Part shown: piece after piece, positions 38,701 to 49,099 of the stretch
How the letters are laid out: each line of letters begins with the position of its first letter
Numbering within the stretch: the stretch's first letter is position 1
From: Rhabdornis inornatus
Lineage: Eukaryota > Chordata > Aves > Passeriformes > Rhabdornithidae
DNA: 64,000 nt
Assembly (NCBI GenBank): GCA_013397075.1
Contig: VWZS01010865.1
Coordinates: 496,001 to 560,000 of the forward strand
Direction: 5' to 3'
Translations under genes and position numbers: made by a program
Notes under the pieces: generated by a model
What the model saw: the letters and a program-made list of their open reading frames with translations, nothing else
What the model was told of the DNA's origin: nothing
Database searches by the model: none

Positions 38701-41700
38701 GAGAGCATACCTATCATTATTAAAACAAAGCAAACAAACAAGAATGTTTCTGGATTTTGTTTTACCTACATTAATAATGTGTATATATTCTGTTGCTAGT
38801 GGGGTTATATCTGTTGTGTGCAACTGTGAGTCAATGTAGCTTGACAATACCTGTTGTAATTGTTCATACACAGCATCTCCTAAAGAACTGGTTTTTTTCA
38901 TTTTAATAGATTGATAAAGATGCATTGGATGCACAGGTCAAGGAGAGGAAAATTCAAGAAGCAGCTGAAAAAGCAGAACATGAAAGATTTGGTATATTCC
39001 TAGATACTGTGATATTTCTGTGAATAATTAAATGTTTTAAACCATTTCCTGCTTTCTTTTATCCCTTCATATATTCTCTAAATTCATCCAGTGTATGTCC
39101 TATTTATATTCATATATCTACATTGCACAGTATGTATTCTCCTTGCTATCTTAAGATTTATATTGACATGATTAAACTGGGATACATTGCCTAATAGGCC
39201 AGAATTTTCAGTGTTTTCTTTTAAAAGGTATTGACGAATAGCATAATTTAAAAACCTGAATATGCAGCAGGATTAAAAATAATAATTACCACTGTCCTTT
39301 TCAATATAGTAGTGGCTAATCTGTTTTAGTTGCTTTCTTGTAGAGTGAGCTCATCTTATGTCTAGCCATTCTTCCATAGAATGTGTAGAATCTGTAGAAT
39401 CCTCTCTAGATTGTTATTGCTGGAAGCATGAGTCATGTACAGTAAGGCTATAAGAGGAGCCATTGCTGAGTCAGAACTCACAAAAATATTTCATGCTGTG
39501 CCCTGACCTCAAACCCTTTGTGGTATTCTCTGCTTGGCATGCTTTCCTGTGCTATCAGGTGAAAAGGTCCCACAGCTTGAGCTCTCTGTGTGCCTCAGGA
39601 GGAGATAAAATGGAGCTCCCAGCTTCCATGCTGTGCTTCTACTACAGCTGCTTGTGGTTTTCCTAGCTGGAAAATATACCTGTCAGGGTCTGACTCTTGG
39701 GAAACTACCAGCAGCAATGTGGAGTCTGGCAAAAGTTTTTTTTTGTTTATTTTTTCTTAAAAATGCTAATTTTTAAGAAAATTTAATTAAATTTTCTTAA
39801 AAATTAGCATTTTTAAGAAATTTATTTAGTTTCAATTAAATTTTTAAGTAATTTATTTAGTTTCAATTAAATGTGCAGGAGCTCTTAAGCTGTTCAAAAC
39901 TTATTGCCAGCCAGTGATTTTAGTGCTATGGTTAGAAAAATCATTGGAACTATGGAAGTTTCATAGTTGCAGCCCAATTTTGGTTTTCTTCCTGACAAGC
40001 AACAATATATTTCAGCTGTAGCTGTAAACTAATAGTAAATAGGAACAACTGGTTTACTGTACATTTCTTGTGTTTCTGCAGGTTTTCACCAAACTAAACC
40101 TCATAGTTCTAGCACTTATTATTTGTTGCATATGCATATATTTAATCATAATATTAATAAAATAATTTATACCTAAAAAGCTGAAAATATTTCATAAGTA
40201 AATATTACTAATACTAGAGTGTTTGCTGGGCTGGTACTTATGAATCAAATACTCTCCTAAGGCATAACAGTTTGAAGATTTACATTCTGTTTATTCATCT
40301 TGAAGATTTTATTTTCACCTTATGTGTGCACTCCAATGACTCGCGCACCTCTAAGAGTTGTGGTTTCATTGTGGTCATATTTGTCTAGCTCATGATATGA
40401 AGAAAAACGACAAGCTCATGTGTCTGTTGGAAGAACGACAGAAAAATGAAACCAAAGACTTGAATAGGGCTCTCGTTGAATTTCAGAAGAATTTTCAGAA
40501 GCCGGAAACAAGACGTGAATTTGACCTGAATGATCCAGAAGCCCTAAAGAAAGACAGACCTGCTCGAGTTTCAGACGATGATCCTCGGTGTACTATATCT
40601 GGCATGCAGAAGTTTATGGGTGAAGACTTAAACTATGATCAGAGGATGAAGTTTCAAAAGGAGCAGTTAAGGGAGTGGTCTCTTCAGCAACAGAAAGACT
40701 GGAAAAATGCATTAGCTGACCAAAAATTGGCAGGTAAAAAAAAAAGATAATGTAGTTTTAATCTTCTTTTTCTGAAGTTGTGATGTATCTGATGAAAATA
40801 TGGTATACCTTATTGTATATTTAACTTCTAGAAATACTAGAGCAGTTTTTACTTTATAAGCTCTAATGTATTCACTATTTCTCTTAGGAAATCTCTATTT
40901 CATGACATGTGATTGTGATACCACCCAGTTTTCATTTCTGGTTTATTCCACCAGTTTGTATGCTTGCTTTATCAGGCCAAACTGTCCAATCCGTACTGTC
41001 CTAGAGCAGAAAAAATAATACTGATTTTTCTTTCCCAGCTTGTCATGAAACATTTTCTGCAGTACTTAACATACTTCTTTCATTTTAACACTGACTGTTT
41101 AGACAAGATAGGTAGTGTATTAAGCAGGTAGGTAAGATAGGTAATAGATTCATGAGTCACCTGAAATCCCAAGATGGACAGCTTTGATGGTAGGATTTGG
41201 AAATAGTTATTCAGCCTACTGTATCTGTAGTTCCCCCTGCCTCTTCCCCTGGTTAACTCATATGGCACATCATGTTCATGAATATTGACTAAATTTCATT
41301 TGAATCTAATTTAGATGATCTTTATGACAAGTTCAGGGTTGAACTTGACCGAAAGATTATGGAGGAACAAAAAAAAGAAGAGGAAAGCAGGCGTGCAGTT
41401 TGTACAGCTACTAAAAATTTCAATAGAATCCAGGTAAATTAATATTAAGTTGGTTTGTTTTCTAGAAAATGTGGGGACGGAGAAGGAAAATAAGATGCAC
41501 AAAATCAGAATGAATAGTTATATTGTCACAGGAGTTTCTCAGCAGCTGACTTCCAAGGTTGTTTCAGCTTGTAACAAGATAAATTTTATGCGCTTTGCCA
41601 AGTAAACAATGGATCCAAGGATCTAGATGTCCTCTATCTAGTTATCCTCTGCCAAAATTGTCCCTCCTGGTTCTCAGCTTGCTGGCTGGTGCACAGAAAC

Positions 41701-44700
41701 AGCTCCTCAGTAATTCAGGGGCTTTGAACTGGTAAATGGTACAGCAAAAGCTTCCCACGCTTCTTTCTCAGTTTATATAAGTCCTCCCATACTCTTACTG
41801 TCTCTGTCTGCTTTTCTTTGCACTTGTGTGGAAACATTGCTAACAGTTGCTTTTTGTTCTTATTGTTTACATTAATTCCCTACAACCACTGTTTTTGGCA
41901 CTTTGGCTGCTTCATGGGTATTTGTGTACAACATCTCTTAGTTGTTTACTGACCTTGCTTTGGAACCTGTCTTAGTACCATTATCTGTTATGCTCTAGTT
42001 CTTCGTCTTACTGCAGAGGGTTTTTTCTTTTCATCTTCTACATACAATTCAAAGGGCTACATGGATGCTATTAGCTTGGTTAAACTTACTCATTTATAAT
42101 ATGTAAACTATATTTGTTGTGACTTAGCTTTAAATGTATTTAGTCACATCAAAATAAACCATGTTAGTATTACCTACATTAAGTGTGGTACTTTGTGGTT
42201 TAGTTGTATGAGCATGAACGTCTCTAATGTTGCTTGAGCCTTTGGGGGGACATTTGTCATATAATTTTGTTTATAGACAGCCCAAGTTAATTGAAAATCA
42301 AAATGTAAAAGTACAGGAGCAAACCATCCCCATGTGCTGAAAGCCAAGCCAGTGGTGAAGACCAGTCTGGCTGAGCAGACAGCTTTGGCTGGAACTCACG
42401 GAGAAAAAGAGGGTTTATAACATTTGGAAGAAGGAACAGGCAGCTCAGGAGTACTGCAGTAATGTTGTGAGGTTATGCAGGGGGAAAATTAGAAGAGGCC
42501 AAAGCCTAGCTCTAGAACTTAATTTGGTTACTGATGTCAAAGACAATGAAAAATGTTTCTAAAAATACATCAGCAGCAAAAGAAAGGCAAGGAAAATCTC
42601 TATCCTATGTTTGGGAGGAAATATAGTGGCAGAGCATAAGGAAACGACTGAGGTACTTAATATCTTCTCTGCTTTGGTCGTCAGCCCCCTGAGCTGGAAG
42701 GCAGGGGCAGAGACCTGAATGAAGCTCCCACATTCCAGGAGAGAATGCTCAGAGAACTTCTTTGCAACTTAGACACACAAAAGTCCATGGGACCAGATGG
42801 GATCCACCCAAGGGTACTGAAGGGAGCTGGTGGCAGTGCTCATGGAACCACTTTCCATCATTTCCCAGCGGTGCAGGGTCACCAGGGAGGTCCCAGGTGA
42901 AGGGAAGTGTGACACTGCTGTAAGAAGGGTGGGAAGGAAGATCCTGACCTCGATGCCAGGAAAGGTCATGGAGCAGATCCTCTTGAGTGCCACCATGAAC
43001 ATACCCAGGACAACCAGGGCATCAGCCCAGCCAGCCAGGGTTTATGACAGGCAGGTCCTGCTTGACCCACCTGATCTCCTAGGACAGAGTGACCCCCTCA
43101 ATGGATGTGTCTGACTGGACTTTAGGAAAGCCTTTGACATTTTCCACAGCATTTTCCTCATGGCTTGGACAGGGACACGCACTGTTCAGTGGGTAAAAGA
43201 TTGGCTGGATGTCTGGGCCCAGAGAGTGGTGGGGAATGGAGCTGGGGCCAGGCACCGATGGTGTTCCCAAGGCTCAGAACTGGAGTCAGCTTTTTAACAT
43301 CTTCAGCCATGACCTGGACAAGGGGATCGAAGCACATTTTAGATGGCACCAAGTCTTCTGGAAGGTAGGAAGGTTCTGCAGAGGGATCTGCACAGGCTGG
43401 AATAATGGGCCTGGACCAGTGGTCTGAGTTTCAACAAGGCCAAGTTCTGGATTTTGCACTTGGGTCACAACAATCCCCTACAGCTCCAAGGTGGGGACAG
43501 TGTTTGGGAAGTGCCTGGCAGGAAAGGCTCTGGGGTGCTGGTGACAGTGGCTGAACATGAGCCAGCTGTGCCCAGGTAGGCAAGAGGCCAGTGGCACCTG
43601 GCCTGCATCAGAAATAGTGAAGGCAGCAGGACTTTGCCTGGACTAGATAAATCTGATGTGTTTCCAGAGTTTAAAATCTTTCTTGTCATTAATCATGGCA
43701 TAGTAGTGTGACATGCATGGCTATGCGTTGAGCTGGGAGTTTCCTCCTGTAAAATTCTCAGGCAGCTTGGAAATTTTATGCTCTCCCTCTCAAAGAGAAA
43801 TCTGAGTTACAGTGTCGAAGTGCCTTGATCTGTTGCTAGATTGCAGTGGAGTGACATTAAGAAAGTGATCTAAATAATAATTGCACATTTTAAGCTTCAA
43901 AACCAGCAATTATGTGAGATCCATTCAAAATTATTTTCTGTTAAAAGTGATTTACTCTGGAGCTTTTTTGAAAGTACAAATAATTGCTTGATTCATAGTA
44001 TTAATAAGAGAAAAGTACATAGCAGATGTTCTGGTTCAGTGTTCCAAAAATATTGGATGGTTGAATATCTTTGGGCATTTGGGTCTTAAAAATTGTCGTA
44101 TCATAGTTCCTTTCAGGTACTTATTTACTCTTTCTGGAAAAAAAAAAAGGCAATTCAGGAAAATGCATTTTAATTAAAAAAATTTCTTTAACCTTCTGGT
44201 AAAAGTAATACTCACTAACATCTGAGATGGAAAAGTGGCCTTTAATTGCTGCTGTATTATTCCATGTTGTGATGACAATGATTCCTAGATCTGAAGTTGA
44301 TGTTTGTCACATGAATCTTGATTTGCCTGAGATTTTCCATTTGTGTAAAAGTAGGCATTTATTTTTTTGCTCTATAGTTGATGTTCCTGTTGGGTATAGA
44401 CGTTTCTAAATATGAGGTTTTTGGCATCGTCTAAGTTGAATTGTGGCTTAGCTAATGGATAATTTAAAAAATTAATTCATCTTTTATTACTTTCTTTGCA
44501 CATCAGATACTTCTGTTATTTTAATGGAAACCACAAGGCTGTTTTCAGCCAAGGAATTCATTAATCTAGGATGTGGTACTTAGTTGTTGTTTCTTCTGCC
44601 CCATCACTGTCAGGTGGTTTTCCATGTTTGCTTGGAGCAAACACAAGTCACTCACTGGCAGTCTTCTGGCCTGATGTTTGGGACAACCACTGTTACCCAG

Positions 44701-47700
44701 ACTCAAAGTCTGTAACTACAAATGTAGAGATAATTCCAGTTTAGCAGTCTCTTCTGGTAACATAGATCACCCTGCTTGCTCAGTTACGATTCTTTTCCTT
44801 AACATGTGCAGAGGAACAAGTTCTTACACATGTCTGTAGTCATGTCATTCTCAGTTTTTATCTTCTTGTTACCCTGCCTACTCATGTTCAACTTTCCCTT
44901 ATGTGGCACAGAAGACTTCACCTGCTCTTTCTTAATGGAAAACCTTTCCGTTTTCATTTGTTCTGATCCGTTTCATCTGTCCTGATTTGCTAATGTGTAT
45001 GTGCCAACCATTGAACTACTGATCAGCAAGGAAAGTACGAGCTGTTCTACATGAGTGAATATGCTCAAGGCAGTGATTGTTTTTAGCAGCACATCTTGGT
45101 CAAAGTGGAGACAGAATTACCTACTGATCTGTAACAGTCAAAACAGACATATAAAGAGAGACAAGTCTGGCAGCCTGTGCTCTGTGTGCCCTTGTATGCA
45201 GGAAGTTTCCTGTTCTCTGTTCATTGGAAGTTGGAACCAGGCATTGTTCCAGATGGATTAGTTTATGCATTACAGAAGAATGAGACAGTATTAGAAATGG
45301 AAGATGCATAGCATTATCATTCTACTTCAGATTAGTTTACGTAGTCTAACTGTTCTTTGAAAGGTAATTATGTTCAGTATAATATCATTATATTTTGTTT
45401 CTGGAGTACTGTAAGGGGAAAATTTCCTGTGAATAAGAGATTGAACCTTGTAGTGAACATTAGGAACAGTGATTTCCATAGAAAACACATACTGTGATCT
45501 CCAGTATTTCAGATACATTCACATAATATGATTCAAATTTGCATTTTGTATCAGCAAAGAGAATCAAGGCTGCATCTTCAGACTTTAATTGGACATCTCT
45601 TGTCTGTCTGTTTTGAGGGCTTACCCATGCTCTTCACCTAGATTCAGTATGTAATATATAAATCAAGGCTAATGATTCCAGATTGTAAATTTTTATTGTA
45701 AATTTCTTCCATATAGTGTCTGTCTGACAAATATATACTGGTTATTTACCTGGGGATAAATGCGGAATTATTTTTTATTTAATTCTGTGTTTTCTTATAA
45801 AACAGAGGGTTTTTTTCCCCAGTTACTTGCTATATGTGAATGACAACATTAAAGAATTGTTTGATATTAGGCTTTTGATCTTAGCCAATAAGACAATGAT
45901 CACAGTATTTGTATGTGATGCTTTTGACAACTGTATGGAGGTTGGAAAGACATCTGTTATGATGTGTTAACATTTTTTAGCCCCTTAGTTCATATTTCTC
46001 TTGGAAAAAACATCACCTCTTTCTTTCCCTTGAATTTAGGCTGCTGAACTAGATCATAAAAATGAATTGGAAAAGGCTCAGAAAATGAAAGATGACATGG
46101 ATGAAATTACCTGCCTCCTTCGAGGAGACTTCCTTTCTGAAAACCCTAACCAAGCAATTGGTCCCTGGGGTAAACATAATGTGCTCGTGAATAGATGGAA
46201 GGGAATGAATCAGGAGCAGCTGATGGCAATTCGTGAATTTCAAAAGGAGCAAGCTCTGGAGAAACTGGTATTTAAGCTTACACGTGTTTTTGTGCATTTT
46301 CTGTTTTCTTGCTTGTAATAATACTATAGACAATATTTGTGAAAGAAAAATACTATTCTTTGCCCTGGACATGCCAGTATGAGACTGTGTTTTCCGTTGA
46401 TCTGCATTTTACCCAAACTTTAATCAGTCTAACTGAACACGGTACATCTGAAGTACGTGGGAGATGTTGTGGAGTAGTCTGGAGCCTGGGACTTGGACTG
46501 GGAGGAAGGTTGCTGAGGAGCCCAGGGCCAAGGGGATCCTAGGGCATGGTCCATGATAGTCCAGCTGAGCAGCAAAGTCCTGCCCAGCTCAAGACCCAGG
46601 CTTCATGGTGCAGTTCAGGACCTGAGAGTGCACAAGCTGCCTGCAAGGAGTGGGCTGCTCCATAGGGGAAGAAGATCCCGGAGCTCAAGGTGAAAGCAGG
46701 GCAGGCCAAAGCAGTATTCTCATGCTCAAGGGTACCCAAGCAAGGCAAATAGAGCAGGTCAAGTGACCTTGCTCATGCACATTTCAGAGGCCTAAAAGTA
46801 CATGAATGCAAGAATGTAATGGAGTTTCATTTCTACCGCCCCACACAACTATGAGCCATGCTGTAAAGTAGAATTGAAATGGTAATAGTTGCTGCTCTAG
46901 AGGTATATAGAAGCAGGCAGTCAAAATGAAGATGAGAGTCTCCAGGTTGAGAGGAAGTGACTTGCCTCCCTCACTGCAGAGGCTCCATTTATGGCATCTG
47001 AAGAATAGTATTAGATTTTATCTTTTAGTCCTTACAATACTGTAGGCTATACTATATCTTACCTAGTATTCTTATTAAAGCTGAAGGTAGAATTGTCATT
47101 TTCCTGCCTTTCCTATTACTCTGAAATGAACTCATTCAAGTCATTAGGCTGGCTGAAAATTAATACAACCAAGAAAAGTAAGTTTTTTGCAAGCCTGATT
47201 TTTTTGATTCTGTTCAATGGGGTGTCAGACAAGAAGTGAGGCAGAGGAAAAACCAGTTTCTACTCACATGGTGTTTGTGGCTCCCCTATTATACTGAATT
47301 AGCCATTTTATAATCCATACTGATGTCTATGCACTTCTTGCCTCAAGAAGTTTCAACTCTTGCTAACAAGAATAATAAAAAAAAAAATCTGTCTTGCTGC
47401 TCTGGGTTTTTACAGGGAGAAAAAAAAATAGCTCTTTCATTGGCCGTATCTTGCTTCTGCCTCGTTTAGAAATCCTTGCTCCCTTCTTCCCATTTCAAAT
47501 GCTACCCCTACTGTTCAATAAAGGCAAACAAGTTTGTCTGGATGGACTTACCCATGAGACTTTATATACAGTTCCATCTTTGAAAGAGAGAAAATGAAGC
47601 CTTTTTCTCACTCCTGTAGAGAGAAAGAGAGCAGGAACGCCAAAGAGATGCTGAATGGGACAGGCAACGTCTGCAGGCTGCAAGAGCCCAGCTGCTTTGG

Positions 47701-48998
47701 GAGCGGCACCAGCAGCGGCAGAATCAGGAGCAGCGCCGAGGTTTAGATGTCATTAATGCAGTGCTCTCTCAGGAGCAAAAAGCAAAGTAGGTACCAAACC
47801 AGCGTTGTTCAAATGAAAAAACCTCTTTATCATCATTAACCCAATAGCTTGGCTTTCAAAGAGCTTTTTTTACTTGTTCTGTTTGTAACTTTTTTAATAC
47901 ACCTGTTAGAAGTTCATGCTTTTAAAAGATCAACAATTCGCCTGAAGCGTGTTTTCCAGTATTGTTTAATCAATCTTCACAGAGCAAGTTTGTAGTGCTA
48001 CTGACTGACATGAATGAGTTAGGATCTGGAATTCTTAAAAGCATTCCACTGACAACAGACTGTTTATATAGATGGCAAAATAGTGTATAAATATAATTAG
48101 CTATGCAGAAAATTATATTGTCAGGTGAAAACCAGTACATGTTTCTTTAATTTATCTTAGTTTTCTGAAGGAAAAAAGGATGAACTGCCAGTAGAGCTGC
48201 CAGTTTCTGATAGCTCAGAGTTCTGCTAGGAACACAAACAGCATTTCCATTATGTATGACAGAACTAGGTGATTCTTTAACTAACCACTGGATGTGTCTT
48301 GATGGGCAGTTCTTGTGTCTGCTCTTATGGGAAAGGAGGAAGATAATACATGCAGGAAAAGAAAAACAAATGTAATGGTTTGGTGTTCTATTTTTCCAGT
48401 TCCTCTTTTTTCCTTTTTTTTTTAGCAGGAGGGCATAGATACAGAAGCACAGAATAGTCAGAGTTGGAAGGGACCTCACATTAGAAGGGTCATCAAGTCT
48501 GGCTCTTAAATGAATGGCCTGTATAGGGATTGAACCCATGACCTTGGCATTATTAGCACCATGCTCTGACCAACTGAGCCACTCTCAGGTTCATACATAC
48601 CTTCTGCAAATGAATTTCCAATACATGATGCCTTCTTCTTATGAAAACAGAAGTTTGGGATTATGTTAATTCAGGATTTTTTACTGTTGAGATTTTTGGA
48701 GGGCTATTTTGGGAAGAAAAAGCTAAGTTTGCTATATTGAGATGTGGCATGTATTTTGCAGAACAAGTTCTAGTTACATTAAGTTCCGTTTCTAATAATT
48801 TATGAACATTTATGGGTGTTAATGCATTACGTATTTTTTAGGTTTCTCAGGCTACTTCTGAATAGTAGCAAGAAAACATTTACTAATGGCTTTTTAAAAA
48901 ATTTATTTATTTCTAGGAACATTTATCTTAAAGAGGAAGAATATTCAAATATTCCAACAGATGAGTTTTACGCACAGTTTAATACTACCACCCGGTGA
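35463..48998 (+). CDS. RIBC2: RIBC2, RIB43A-domain coiled-coil protein (7 coding exons)
   Basis: RIBC2 belongs to the RIB43A family: long helical proteins that line the inside of axonemal doublet microtubules in cilia and sperm flagella. Exons: 35463-35579, 38910-38991, 40389-40733, 41315-41433, 46040-46267, 47620-47786, 48917-48998, total 1140 nt, 379 residues, near the human length (about 380). Exon 1 starts MSGLGPQRELEEAA with G at -3 and continues to RIFNARIRTIG, the family's N-terminal helix. Exon 3 is the most conserved: NFQKPETRREFDLNDPEALK, RPARVSDDDP, SGMQKFMGEDLNYDQRMKFQ and REWSLQQQ. Exon 5 has LLRGDFLSENPNQAIGPWG and VNRWKGMNQEQL; the last exon ends DEFYAQFNTTTR. All junctions from exon 2 onward are GT/AG and in phase. 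The exon 1 donor is not: the base pair after the expected end is GG. An in-frame GC donor six bases later (35586) would add two residues. Without splicing the frame stops at 35640-35642. Confidence 0.9.
35831..36175 (-). mobile_element. CR1 LINE 3' end fragment in RIBC2 intron 1
   Basis: Read on the - strand the element ends with the CR1 terminus. On + this begins atcacagagtatttagggtt at 35834 and continues ggaagggacctctggagatc, the standard reverse-complement start of avian CR1, then ccctgggcagctgttcggtg near 35980. It is antisense to RIBC2. The distal boundary near 36175 is approximate. Confidence 0.8.
36180..38909 (+). other. Remainder of RIBC2 intron 1
   Basis: AT-rich intron sequence with no exon, RNA gene or other transposon recognised. 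Its one distinct feature is the large perfect palindrome at 37477-37588. Confidence 0.6.
37477..37588. repeat. Perfect inverted repeat, 55-bp arms, 2-bp spacer
   Basis: Left arm 37477-37531 and right arm 37534-37588 are exact reverse complements, with tc between them. The left arm starts ataaattcttcaatctgtaa and the right arm ends ttacagattgaagaatttat. Outside 37477 and 37588 the pairing stops at once. A 13-base string at the centre (37524-37536, attactcatctga) also occurs as its reverse complement at 37618-37630. The element lies in RIBC2 intron 1. Confidence 0.97.
39753..39820. repeat. Perfect spacerless palindrome, 34-bp arms, AT-rich
   Basis: Arms 39753-39786 and 39787-39820 pair base for base with no spacer; the centre is aaaatttaattaaatttt. 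It sits in RIBC2 intron 2. The sequence is AT-rich but not simple: each arm holds the non-repetitive core aaaatgctaattttt. Confidence 0.95.
39820..39872 (+). repeat. Tandem duplication, 31-bp period, next to the palindrome
   Basis: The 22-base string atttatttag+tttcaattaaat occurs at 39820-39841 and again at 39851-39872. It begins at the last base of the palindrome's right arm, so both rearrangements touch the same spot. Confidence 0.85.
42330..43660 (+). mobile_element. CR1 LINE ORF2 fragment in RIBC2 intron 4
   Basis: The segment contains the RT-region landmarks of CR1 in order: gaccagatgggatccaccca near 42791, ccaggaaaggtcatggagca near 42957, ggactttaggaaagcctttg near 43118, ggtcacaacaatcccctaca near 43462, and ctggcctgcatcagaaatag near 43598. 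Frameshifts and stops break every frame. It ends before the CR1 3' terminus. The orientation is the same as RIBC2. Confidence 0.8.
43661..46039 (+). other. Remainder of RIBC2 intron 4
   Basis: Unique AT-moderate intron sequence after the CR1. No exon, repeat or RNA gene was recognised. Confidence 0.55.
46470..46760. other. GC-richer block of unknown origin in RIBC2 intron 5
   Basis: Base composition rises sharply compared with the flanking intron. Phrases such as gagcccagggccaaggggat and caagacccaggcttcatggt resemble the texture of old retroelement sequence, but I cannot assign it to a family. It has no open reading frame worth calling. Confidence 0.4.
48441..48588 (-). mobile_element. tRNA-Ile-derived SINE with CR1 tail (TguSINE1-like), RIBC2 intron 6
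   Basis: On the - strand the element opens with a tRNA-like head: A box TGGCTCAGTTGG (48581-48570), an anticodon-arm copy GGTGCTAATAATGCC with AAT preserved, and B box GGTTCAATCCC (48536-48526). This matches tRNA-Ile(AAT). It then runs into a CR1-type 3' tail, ggtcccttccaactctgact, ending attctgtgcttctg. tRNA-Ile head plus CR1 tail is the build of the passerine SINE TguSINE1. The 5' acceptor strand does not pair with the GGCC at the 3' side, so it is not a working tRNA gene. Internal A and B boxes would serve RNA polymerase III. Confidence 0.75.
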
Positions 48999-49043
48999 TG
49001 ATCTGGATAAATCGACCTGAATTATACAGAAGTATGTAGACAC

Positions 49044-49049
49044 ATTAAA
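49044..49049 (+). terminator. Likely polyadenylation signal of RIBC2
   Basis: ATTAAA lies 46 bases after the RIBC2 stop codon and is followed by a T/GT-rich stretch (tgttttattgtttttatctg at 49070-49089). A later AATAAATAAA near 51148-51157 could serve a longer 3'UTR. Confidence 0.5.
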
Positions 49050-49099
49050 ATTTTCAGTTGAGCAATCCCATGTTTTATTGTTTTTATCTGTTCCCTGAC

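Noticed and set aside
42769..43689. Cluster of short ORFs on both strands near 43 kb
   Set aside because: These are fragments of a dead CR1 reverse transcriptase and its antisense.
48516..48588. A tRNA-Ile(AAT) gene on the - strand
   Set aside because: The A and B boxes and the anticodon arm are recognisable, but the acceptor stem is broken and the sequence runs directly into a CR1 tail, so it is a SINE.
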